Below are positions 45,801 through 53,030 of a stretch of DNA of 64,000 nt, one piece after another. Below the pieces are notes generated by a model that did no database searches, was not told the DNA's origin, and was given only the letters and a program-made list of their open reading frames with translations. Source of the stretch: Pedobacter fastidiosus (GTDB taxonomy: Bacteria; Bacteroidota; Bacteroidia; Sphingobacteriales; Sphingobacteriaceae); contig NZ_JACRYL010000021.1 of the NCBI RefSeq assembly GCF_014306625.1, positions 1 through 64,000 on the forward strand. Reading direction: 5' to 3'. The position numbers were made by a program, and so were the translations under genes. Positions within the stretch are counted from its first letter, which is position 1, and each line of letters begins with the position of its first letter.

Positions 45801-45968
45801 TGTATAGGCGCTCGTTGAAGGTCCGATTTTAGTTACGACGGTTACAGTAACCCCTGGCAGAGGAGACCTATCCGTACCATCTGAAACCGTTCCGCTGACC
45901 CGCGTTTGTGCCCTTAAAAAAGTGGGCAAAACACAGCACAAAATGAATAGATAAAAGTTTATTTTCAT
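42822..45968 (-). CDS. SusC/RagA-family TonB-linked outer membrane protein (copy 1)
   Basis: A SusC-type transporter of 1048 aa from the ATG at 45968, where MKINFYLFILCCVLPTFLRA forms the signal peptide; a longer frame is not needed. A carboxypeptidase-like domain is at about 25-105. The plug holds SSLSGRIAGVQITPSS, VVIRGNNSISG and NIEVLKGPNAAALYGSRAAN; the barrel ends in YGLDLRLTF. It imports a glycan or other oligomer together with the SusD protein encoded next. The ATGA overlap with the metallophosphatase gene upstream shows the operon is continuous. Confidence 0.93.
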   Translation of the reverse strand: MKINFYLFILCCVLPTFLRAQTRVSGTVSDGTDRSPLPGVTVTVVTKIGPSTSAYTNTDGKYSLVLPIGAEDLIFSYTGMKAVTEKIGGRIRIDVVMAGESNQLQTVAITALGIKRETRSLSYSRQSMDVSTLTQAPSTNIVSSLSGRIAGVQITPSSTNTGSARVVIRGNNSISGNNQPLFVIDGIPVDNEAGDGKVTTSGNTNLDYGNVVGNINPEDIENIEVLKGPNAAALYGSRAANGAILITTKKSSGKKFQATFNSNSTFQRITEFPNYQDQFGAGNSFKLDGSGSTNNPQKIPNLGVFNRSWGAPLLGQPVISVNGQFKDYLAQPDNVKDFYQTAAMLTNSIAVDGGNLENNYRFSYTNYQGGSVVAGINKATRHNANIRVLNKFTKWLDLDSKVTFINNKVVNRQYMNGSTRNPVYQYAYMVRDDKLSEFEIYKDAYGNEVNTHTDFLNPYWAINENPNQDVKNQLLGAFNLNAKINDWLKFTAKLGTEMYWLNGYTFNNKGSKSSPNGSMATLNNNFQSTNADAVVFANNKIGKLTINSFLGAGTFRTKSEKNDQSIASLIQAGLVNISNSGEAATVNQFSSKKIINSIYGSTSIGYDNYLYLDLTARNDWSSTLPSANNFYFYPSIGGSFVFTDAFKNLGERVKPILSFGKLRMSYAVVGNDTSPYQLTPTYSFDGIYNGQAYASLSSTFFNPDLKPEKTGSFEYGLDLRFLKDRISFSVTRYNAATTNQIVLAQITPASGYNARYYNAGEIQNRGTELILSGTPIKTNSFTWSASANFAKNNSLVKSLVDGVNSFQLNSWFGRLLVFAEVGQPYGVIRGAGWKRDDQGRKLVAATGLPIAVPNQVLGTATPDWTGGFSNSFRYKNFNLSLLVDVRKGGSFYSGTYRRSYISGAIDDTLEGRADYYLHSYIYGEAAANLAGGFIYRDAYFEDGTPNNKYVSPQSNGFANVDEMQIFDASYVKLREAVIGYDLPASLLKRVKIANARISLSGRNLWTIYKKAPKGIDPESSVTSGNGQGIEYGSLPPFSTYGLDLRLTF

Positions 45969-47098
45969 AATTTTAATAAATTGGTGAGGTTTATAATCGA
46001 CCACGGCTGCTGATCAAGATTTGCATATATGGAAAGGGTTACTCCTGATTTAGCATCTATACTTACGTTTGCATAGCCGCAAAAATTTGCATACTCATAG
46101 TGCTTAATAAATAATTTCTCATTAGAAAGATTTATCTTTCTTTCCTCCAGTGAGTTTGGAGAAAATTTCGGTTCAAGATCTACCAAATTAGATTGATAGA
46201 ATTCGAGGCCTGTCAAATGATTGGTAATATCTGCATGGGCTGAGGGAATAACGCTTCCTAAACAGAGCTGTACAAAATTCCCTTTCGCAGTAGCCCGGGT
46301 CAAAATACAGGTCTTATGTAAATGCCCGCAAAGTACAATTGCATGATGTTCGCCCAGCAGTTCCAACAATTCATTTCTCAAAACCTCCTGAGTTTTGCTG
46401 GAAAACACGTGCCAGTTAGCCCTGGCATCAAAAGGCACTACTGGTTGGTGGATACAGAAAAAGAGTTGCTTTTCTTTATGGCTTTTAATAACGGATTTAA
46501 GCCATATTAAGCTTTCTTCCGGACTGTAGGAATCAAAGAGTATAAATCTTGAGTTTTTATGAACGAAGGTCGAATTGGCCTTGTTTAATGGCTGCTTTTG
46601 TTCCTCTATTTGCCAAGGCACCACAGTTTTAACATAATTTTCCCGAGCGCCTTTACCTGTAATATCATGATTACCCTTAATTACATAAAATGGCCGTTTA
46701 AAATCTTGCTGCCGAACCAGTTCAATAAACTCATCGGTTTGTTTTTTGGCCAGTTCTTCCGATCCGCAAAGCCCCTCAACAAAGTCGCCCAATTGAAGAA
46801 AAAAATCTGCATTCGTTTCTATCGCCTTTTGCTTTGCAATTTTCATCAACGAAGGAAGGTTTTCTTCGGTAATGCGTGAATAGTTTTTGATCTGCCCCAG
46901 GTCGTTTGGATATGCTGTTTTAATGTATTCCATATCATGATGCTCAAGTTTATCAAAATGGAGATCACCTAAAAGGATAAAATCGAAATTTTTCCCCGGA
47001 CTTGGAATGAAATCGAAGGCAGACGCACCAAGTGGAAGCGCTGCAGCCAAAGTGCCTAATGTTGTAATAAATTTTCTGCGGTTCAGTTCATTTGCCAT
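45965..47098 (-). CDS. Calcineurin-like metallophosphoesterase with Tat signal
   Basis: A 377-aa metallophosphoesterase. I chose the ATG at 47098 (MANELNRRKFITTLGTLAAA), since it places the twin-arginine motif RRKFIT at the N-terminus, so export through Tat is likely. Metal motifs: LGDLHFD, LQLGDFVEG, KGNHDITG, CIHQP and LCGHLHKT. It differs from the purple acid phosphatase at the end of the operon, which uses a Sec signal. A Tat signal is of interest because an orphan tatC lies at 57625. Confidence 0.88.
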   Translation of the reverse strand: MANELNRRKFITTLGTLAAALPLGASAFDFIPSPGKNFDFILLGDLHFDKLEHHDMEYIKTAYPNDLGQIKNYSRITEENLPSLMKIAKQKAIETNADFFLQLGDFVEGLCGSEELAKKQTDEFIELVRQQDFKRPFYVIKGNHDITGKGARENYVKTVVPWQIEEQKQPLNKANSTFVHKNSRFILFDSYSPEESLIWLKSVIKSHKEKQLFFCIHQPVVPFDARANWHVFSSKTQEVLRNELLELLGEHHAIVLCGHLHKTCILTRATAKGNFVQLCLGSVIPSAHADITNHLTGLEFYQSNLVDLEPKFSPNSLEERKINLSNEKLFIKHYEYANFCGYANVSIDAKSGVTLSIYANLDQQPWSIINLTNLLKL

Positions 47099-47112
47099 AT
47101 ATAACCTCATAA

Positions 47113-48162
47113 TTAATTAATCTTAAATTGTTTCCTGGTCATTTCAAGATAGCTTGTACCATACTCTTTTGTAGGCTCCAGGCTGGTGCCCATCTGAAAG
47201 TTGTTCCAGGAATTGATGATGACTAGGCGCTTCGCAGACATATTGCTTTTCGCTACACTACAGTAATCGTTATAAAAATCAGCTGTTCTGCCCAGATTAT
47301 AAAGTTTACTTGCCGGAGTGGATACCTTATCATTAAAACCCGGAAAAATACATGGAACGAAATCAACCTTCCAACTGCTTGTAGAATCGGTCCAATTCTT
47401 CCAGTTTTGATCGCTATAAGCGTTAAAGAAAACGGATTGATCGTAATTACTGGTCGACCAGTTGGATAGATTTACCGCATCGACAGCCTTTGCGGCCTGG
47501 GCATACCTCTGTGGAGGCAGCCAGCCTGATGTAATCTCACCTACAATGTAAACATCGAAACCAGATGCCTTCAGAGCAGCTCTGACCTCCGGAATAACTG
47601 TTGTATAATTCACGCTTGTAGTGGCAGAAGCGGCAAGATTAAGTGGTGTAATTAATATAACCGGCTTACCGTTGATCTGAAAATAATAATCTTTACTGAA
47701 ATGAGTGGTAGCAAGGGAATTCAGTTCGCTAATCATTGTAATCAGCTTCCCACCTGTAAGCGGGGCAGTATTACTTACACTTAAATGAGCAATATTATAG
47801 TTAATTACCATTTTCACTTTGCTTTTTCTATCGGTAACAAAACTGCTTAAAAGTGGATTGCTAGAGGCCGTTCCATTCCAATTAAAGATAAAGAAGTCGA
47901 GCCCGGCTAGGTCTGCCCATTGGCGGTTTTGATCCATCGGAGCAGGCAGAAGTGAATTGTATTCTCCCTGTAGGGGTGTGTAAGTGTATTTTTTTGCCCA
48001 GTCTGCTGCTGTATAACTGGTATAATAGGCACCCACATTTACATTTTCCGTGATTTGCACGGCCGGAATAGGATAATTAAAATCAGGCGGCAGGTGCTGG
48101 TCTTCTTTTTTGCAACCCAAAAAAAGCATTGCAATCGTACCGATAATAAATAAATGTTTCAT
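47113..48162 (-). CDS. GH99/WbsX-like glycoside hydrolase lipoprotein (copy B)
   Basis: A 349-aa lipoprotein (lipobox MLFLGC). Same order of blocks as copy A: VGAYYTSYTAADWAKKYTYT, LDFFIFNWNGTA, VKMVINYNIAHL, FSKDYYFQINGKPVILITPL, and LVIINSWNNFQMGTSLEPTK near the end. In the last motif the usual Glu is replaced by Asn (WNN) and in copy A by Asp (WND), so the two copies may differ in activity or one may only bind. It lies 9 nt after the broken SusD copy 2. Confidence 0.72.
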   Translation of the reverse strand: MKHLFIIGTIAMLFLGCKKEDQHLPPDFNYPIPAVQITENVNVGAYYTSYTAADWAKKYTYTPLQGEYNSLLPAPMDQNRQWADLAGLDFFIFNWNGTASSNPLLSSFVTDRKSKVKMVINYNIAHLSVSNTAPLTGGKLITMISELNSLATTHFSKDYYFQINGKPVILITPLNLAASATTSVNYTTVIPEVRAALKASGFDVYIVGEITSGWLPPQRYAQAAKAVDAVNLSNWSTSNYDQSVFFNAYSDQNWKNWTDSTSSWKVDFVPCIFPGFNDKVSTPASKLYNLGRTADFYNDYCSVAKSNMSAKRLVIINSWNNFQMGTSLEPTKEYGTSYLEMTRKQFKIN

Positions 48163-48171
48163 GTTAAATTT

Positions 48172-49768
48172 TTAGAAGGGTAGAAAGGGATTCTTTTTTG
48201 TTGGCAATGAAAACCAAAGTTTTGTTTTTAAATTATCTGGTCCGTTTAGCCCCTGTATAGCCTTATTTACTTCAGCAGCGTTGGTATTTAGCTCGTCGCT
48301 TGGATAAATAATGCGGTTTGGTAGATAAGCATAGTCACCATCGTATGTAGCAAATTGTGGTTGAAATTCTAAAACTCTGCTCCTTCTGATAAGCGCCCAG
48401 GCATCTACGCCTTGTCCGGGTATAGCCATGCTGCATGATAATTTGTTTGTAGTTATCTCCAGCAGCGATGTAACTTGAACAGATTTGCAACCAGTCTTTA
48501 AATTGGCTGCTTCTGCCTGTAGTATCAGATGCTGAAGACCATTTTACGCCTGGTGTATTTTTATATATGGCAGCCTGAGCACTTGTTAGCCCATAGCGGT
48601 TGTAAGAAGCATCAATCCCCTCGTAATAATATTGTTCCGCACTTTTTGATCCGCCCCAGCCCTTTAAAGATGCCTCCGCCTTTAAAAAGCACGCTTCTGT
48701 ATAGGAGATGAATACATATTCCGCATCAGGTTTCAAAAATCGCGCACCAATATAAGAATAGTCATCCTGTTTAAGCCCTGTATGTGGATTCACCTGTCCA
48801 GAGGCATATTGGCTACCACCACCATATGAAATATTTTGCCCAAAGAATTTATTTAGCTGAGGACCTTGTTTGGCTGGCTGAGCATAAATGGCAAGTCTTG
48901 CATCATTATACGGTGCCATATGATAAATAAGCGATTCATTAACCACTGGAATTGTCGCCTTGTTTGCTGTATAGTTGTAAACTACATAATTATATAGAGG
49001 AGACCAGGTATCGCTTGATGTACCCCAAACTGGTGCTGCAGTTTCAGCTTGTACGGTAATCGTATTTTGTTCGTTAGCAAAAATTTCTTGTACCAGCTTT
49101 TTAGCCGCTTCGGGATTTCCGTTTGGCGCTGCATTTGAAATTCGCATGGCCAACCTCAATCTTAGTGTATTTGCAAACTTTTTCCATTTTAGCAGGTCAC
49201 CGCCATATATTTTATCTGCCACAACACTGTATTTATCGCCCGAAAGATCTATGGAAGATGCAAGCTGCTTTAGGTCTGCGAGGAGATTATAATAAATGTC
49301 TTCTTCTTTAGTGAAGGGAACAGATGGACTTCCGTTAAGCGCCTCAGTGGTAGGTACGGCCCCCCATATCGAAACCGCATTTGAAATGATGTAATCTTTC
49401 CAAATTTGGGCAATTAATACCCTATTCTTGTATGCAGAATTAGCTTTAAAATTCAAAATAATTTGATTTACAGGCTGCATGCATCCGATGTAGGTACTTT
49501 TCCAGTACCCGCTATTAGTCGCATTATTGAAACTGTAACGCTGAAATTCACCCTGAAACCCGGAGAAATGTTGCGTGTAATTGAAAAACACTACGCGGTT
49601 CATGTCACCCCCATAGAGGTTCATGGCTTGAAAAATCGAAGTGGTAAGCAGAAAATCAGGTTCCACTTGTGTCGGATTGTTCGGATTTTGATTAATCTCT
49701 TCAAAATCCTTGGTACAGCCCATAGATAGCGAGAGTGAAAGCAGAAATAAAATATATTTAATTTTCAT
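48172..49768 (-). pseudogene. SusD/RagB-family lipoprotein (copy 2), frameshifted
   Basis: The frame from the ATG at 49768 encodes a SusD-like lipoprotein (lipobox LSMGC, then INQNPNNPTQVEPDFLLTTS) up to about 48430. There it changes frame inside the conserved stretch IIMQ...DAWALIRR. The rest (GQGVDAWALIRRSRVLEFQP to NPFLPF) is read in another frame down to 48172. Compared with copy 1, 31 nt rather than 36 separate the Met of MQ from DAW, so a net loss of 5 nt is likely. The truncated form would lack the last 85 residues. A sequencing error remains possible. Confidence 0.8.
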
Positions 49769-49777
49769 GATTCTAAA

Positions 49778-52700
49778 TTAAAAAGTGAGTCTGATGTTGA
49801 AACCATATATGGCATTTGGTGGAAGAGCTCCGTTTTCTATTCCCTGTCCATTTCCTGAGGTAGAAGTCGCTTCAGGATCAATTCCCTTCGGTGTTTTCTT
49901 ATATAAAATAGCCAGATTTCTACCAGAGGCAGATACTCGTGCTCCTTTAAGCGTTAGTTTTTTAGCCCATTTATCGGGCAGGTTATAACCCAGGGCTACT
50001 TCACGTAATTTTACGTATGATGCATCGTAAATAACGAATTCTGCATAATTAGGCCGTGCATACTCATAGTTTTGAGGCGTAACATATTTGGTGTTTTTAG
50101 TGCCATTTGCGAAATAGGCATCCCAAACAGCACCACCACTCAACTCTGTACCATTCTCGCCAAATATGACGCTGTGTTTATAAAAATCATCTCTACCATA
50201 CAAGGTTTCCGCCACAACTCCATTGGTAAGCATTCGAGAATAGCTTCCAGAGTAAATGATGCCGCCTTTTTTTACATCAATAAGAAAACTCAGGTCAAAT
50301 TTTCTATACCTGAAAGTATTAGTCAACCCCGCCAACCAGTCTGGCGATGCCGTTCCAAAAGCCATATCGGCATCTTTAACCAGCAATGAACCTCCATCCT
50401 CAATCAGCATATGCCCCTCAGCATCTCTTGCAACTCCTAAACCCCTTAAATAGGCATAAGGCTTCCCAACCTCGGCATATACATAAAGGTAACTTGAGTT
50501 ATTATTGAGCTGAAATCGGTCGATTCCATCAAGTAAAGACACTACCCTCGAATTATTTTTTGAATAGTTTAGCTGCGCCTGCCAGGATAAGGCTTTGCCC
50601 TGTAAAATTTTTGCATCAGCACTGAGTTCATAACCCCAATTTGCAATCTTTCCGGCATTATAAATACGTTGCTGGTACCCACTTGATGTAGGCAATTGAG
50701 CAGTAACAATTTGATTGGTCGTTGCAGCATCATAATACGTACCGTCGATTGTTAATCTGTTTTTAAAGAACCGAAGTGTTGTACCGAACTCTTTAGAAAC
50801 GGTGCGCTCTGGCTTTAAATCCGGATTGTTCATTGTAGTGGAAAGTGAAGCAAGTGTTGCCCCATTAAAAAAACCATTAAATGAATAGGTTTGTGCCAGG
50901 CGATAGGGATCCGTATCGTTCCCCACTATGGCATAAGAAGCCCTCAGTTTTGCAAAACTTAAAATTTCGCTATTCACCACACCCAATAATTCATTCAGGA
51001 TTAAAGACCCTCCAACCGATGGATAGAAATAGGCATTATTGCTTTTAGGTAGTGTCGAGGTCCAATCGTTCCTGCCTGTAAGATCAATAAACGCGTAATT
51101 GCGGTATCCTAAAGAAAGCGCACCGAAAACAGAATTTAGTTGCCGCTTTCTAATACTCTGAACTACTGTTGGGTATTCTTTTGCATTAGAAAGATTAATT
51201 AAGCCCGGTTGGAGTAAGGAATTAATACTTTCATCTCTTTTTTCAAAATTTGACCGAAAGCTGCTGGCCCCCAAATTAGCCATCACTGAAAAGTCAGCAA
51301 TATCCTTTTTCAAGGTTAAAAGCCCCTCCATATTGAAATTCTGTTGCTTCGTATTGAAAGTTCGCATAAAGCCGTCCGGGTTATTGGCAATTACAGATCC
51401 AATATTGTTAAACTCAAAGCCATCCCACCAAAATACATCTGCACCCAATCTTGTGGTGAATTTAAGCCAGTCATTTATAGTCACCTGTGGATTAATTGCA
51501 ACAATAAGCCGATCTTTAGTATCCTGATTGGGGTTTTCATTAATTACCCAATACGGGTTGCTAAAATTGCGATGTGTGCCAATTTCTTTACCTGTTATCG
51601 CATTCTTATAAGGATCCATTTCAGCAAGATCGGTACTACGTGCCATATGGGTATACAGATTGGTTGGATTCCTTCCGTTTGAATTGGAATATTGGCGATT
51701 ATCCACCCGATCGCGAACAAAGCTGATCTTTCCATCCAAACTGAAATATTTACTGACTTTGTTCTGTAAACTCAGATCAAATGAGTTTTTGCCCTGCTTA
51801 TTAAATCCATCTACAACACTTGTCCCCGCATAATTCGTATAAGATATGCGGTAAATGCTATTACCACTTCCCCCTTCAAGCGCTATATTATTGGTAAAAA
51901 GTTTTGCCTGACTATAAAAGTCTTTAACATTGTTTGGATTAGGTAGATATGATTTAAGCTCACCATTAATGGCAACGTAGGGTTGGCCTAACATCGGAGA
52001 ACCCCAACTTCTGTAATTCACGTTTGCCTCCGGAATACTGTGGGTATTATCAATATAGAATGAGGTACCTACACCATAAGCGTTTTGATATTCAGGAAAT
52101 TCCGTTAATTTTTGGAACATCAGGCTGGAATTTGCAGTGACTTTTGTTTTACCAGTTCCTTTTTTACTGGTAATCAGCACCACCCCATTTGCAGCCCTTG
52201 AACCATAAAGCGCAGAAGCATTAGGTCCCTTCAGGATCTCTATGCTTTCAATATCCTCATAATTCAAGTTCGCTGCACCGTTTCCATAGTCTATATTCCC
52301 ATCCCCTGGAGTATTGTCTATAGGCATTCCATCCACAACGAAGAGTGGCTGATTGTTGCCCGTTAATGAACTGTTTCCCCTTATAATTATTCTCGCAGAC
52401 CCGGTATTAAACCCGGGAGGAACAACCTGAACTCCGGCAATCTTTCCAGATAGCGAACTGATTAAATTGGGGCTTTTGGTTTCGCTAAGGTCGGTCCCAT
52501 TCAATCCTTGTCTGCTATAACTTAACGAACGCGCTTCACGTTTTATGCCAAGGGCTGTAACAACAACTGTCGAAAGTGCATTTTGATCGGCGGTCATCAC
52601 CACATCAATTTTTGCCCTGCCGTTTATTTTTTCCTGTACAGTCTGCATTCCGACATAACTGAAAAAAATTTCATCCACCGCCTCTACACTGGCTATTGCA

Positions 52701-52882
52701 TATTGGCCTGCACCATTTGTAATGGCTAACTGTTTCATCCCTTTAATAGATTTAACACTTACACCAACAAGCGGCTTCCCATCAGCAATATCTGTTACCG
52801 TTCCCCTAACAGAATATATTTGTGCTGAAAGCGCAAAAGGAAAAATTAAAAAACAAATTAATAACGCGTAAATTAGTTTCAT
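49778..52882 (-). CDS. SusC/RagA-family TonB-linked outer membrane protein (copy 2)
   Basis: A 1034-aa SusC-type transporter, first gene of the operon. Signal peptide MKLIYALLICFLIFPFALSA, carboxypeptidase-like domain (about 22-100), plug with SSLSGKIAGVQVVPPG and IEILKGPNASALYGSRAANG, and a barrel ending YGFNIRLTF. It is a clear paralogue of copy 1 (shared KRExRSLSYSRQ in the plug, shared end TSGNGQGIE). The upstream gap of 148 nt has the phased TTAAC repeats. Confidence 0.93.
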   Translation of the reverse strand: MKLIYALLICFLIFPFALSAQIYSVRGTVTDIADGKPLVGVSVKSIKGMKQLAITNGAGQYAIASVEAVDEIFFSYVGMQTVQEKINGRAKIDVVMTADQNALSTVVVTALGIKREARSLSYSRQGLNGTDLSETKSPNLISSLSGKIAGVQVVPPGFNTGSARIIIRGNSSLTGNNQPLFVVDGMPIDNTPGDGNIDYGNGAANLNYEDIESIEILKGPNASALYGSRAANGVVLITSKKGTGKTKVTANSSLMFQKLTEFPEYQNAYGVGTSFYIDNTHSIPEANVNYRSWGSPMLGQPYVAINGELKSYLPNPNNVKDFYSQAKLFTNNIALEGGSGNSIYRISYTNYAGTSVVDGFNKQGKNSFDLSLQNKVSKYFSLDGKISFVRDRVDNRQYSNSNGRNPTNLYTHMARSTDLAEMDPYKNAITGKEIGTHRNFSNPYWVINENPNQDTKDRLIVAINPQVTINDWLKFTTRLGADVFWWDGFEFNNIGSVIANNPDGFMRTFNTKQQNFNMEGLLTLKKDIADFSVMANLGASSFRSNFEKRDESINSLLQPGLINLSNAKEYPTVVQSIRKRQLNSVFGALSLGYRNYAFIDLTGRNDWTSTLPKSNNAYFYPSVGGSLILNELLGVVNSEILSFAKLRASYAIVGNDTDPYRLAQTYSFNGFFNGATLASLSTTMNNPDLKPERTVSKEFGTTLRFFKNRLTIDGTYYDAATTNQIVTAQLPTSSGYQQRIYNAGKIANWGYELSADAKILQGKALSWQAQLNYSKNNSRVVSLLDGIDRFQLNNNSSYLYVYAEVGKPYAYLRGLGVARDAEGHMLIEDGGSLLVKDADMAFGTASPDWLAGLTNTFRYRKFDLSFLIDVKKGGIIYSGSYSRMLTNGVVAETLYGRDDFYKHSVIFGENGTELSGGAVWDAYFANGTKNTKYVTPQNYEYARPNYAEFVIYDASYVKLREVALGYNLPDKWAKKLTLKGARVSASGRNLAILYKKTPKGIDPEATSTSGNGQGIENGALPPNAIYGFNIRLTF

Positions 52883-52936
52883 ACTTGTGTTCGAATTTGA
52901 TAGGCCTGAAGCAGATTGAATCAGGAATTTTCGATG

Positions 52937-53023
52937 CGAATTACGGCTTAACGCATTAACAAAAGACTAACAGGAGATTAATGGCGAATTTGTTAGCAAA
53001 AGCTTAATATATTGTTAACATGA
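52937..53023 (-). promoter_or_regulatory. Two triplets of 11-bp-phased TTAAC repeats
   Basis: In the gap before SusC copy 2, TTAAC-like sites start at 52956 (TTAAC), 52967 (CTAAC), 52978 (TTAAT), 52993 (TTAGC), 53004 (TTAAT) and 53015 (TTAAC). The spacing is 11, 11, 15, 11 and 11 bp. One more TTAAC lies at 52948. On the minus strand TAATTCG (52943-52937), a poor relative of TAnnTTTG, follows 4 nt after it. SARP activators bind direct repeats with 11-bp spacing, and a SARP-like regulator is encoded next door, so this is a probable activator site for the SusC/D operon. Confidence 0.65.
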
Positions 53024-53030
53024 GCACAGC

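Noticed and set aside
52883..53030. The TTAAC repeats as a CRISPR-like or tandem-repeat artefact
   Set aside because: Only five bases recur, the bases between are different, and the 15-bp step in the middle breaks a simple tandem array. Operator sites fit better.
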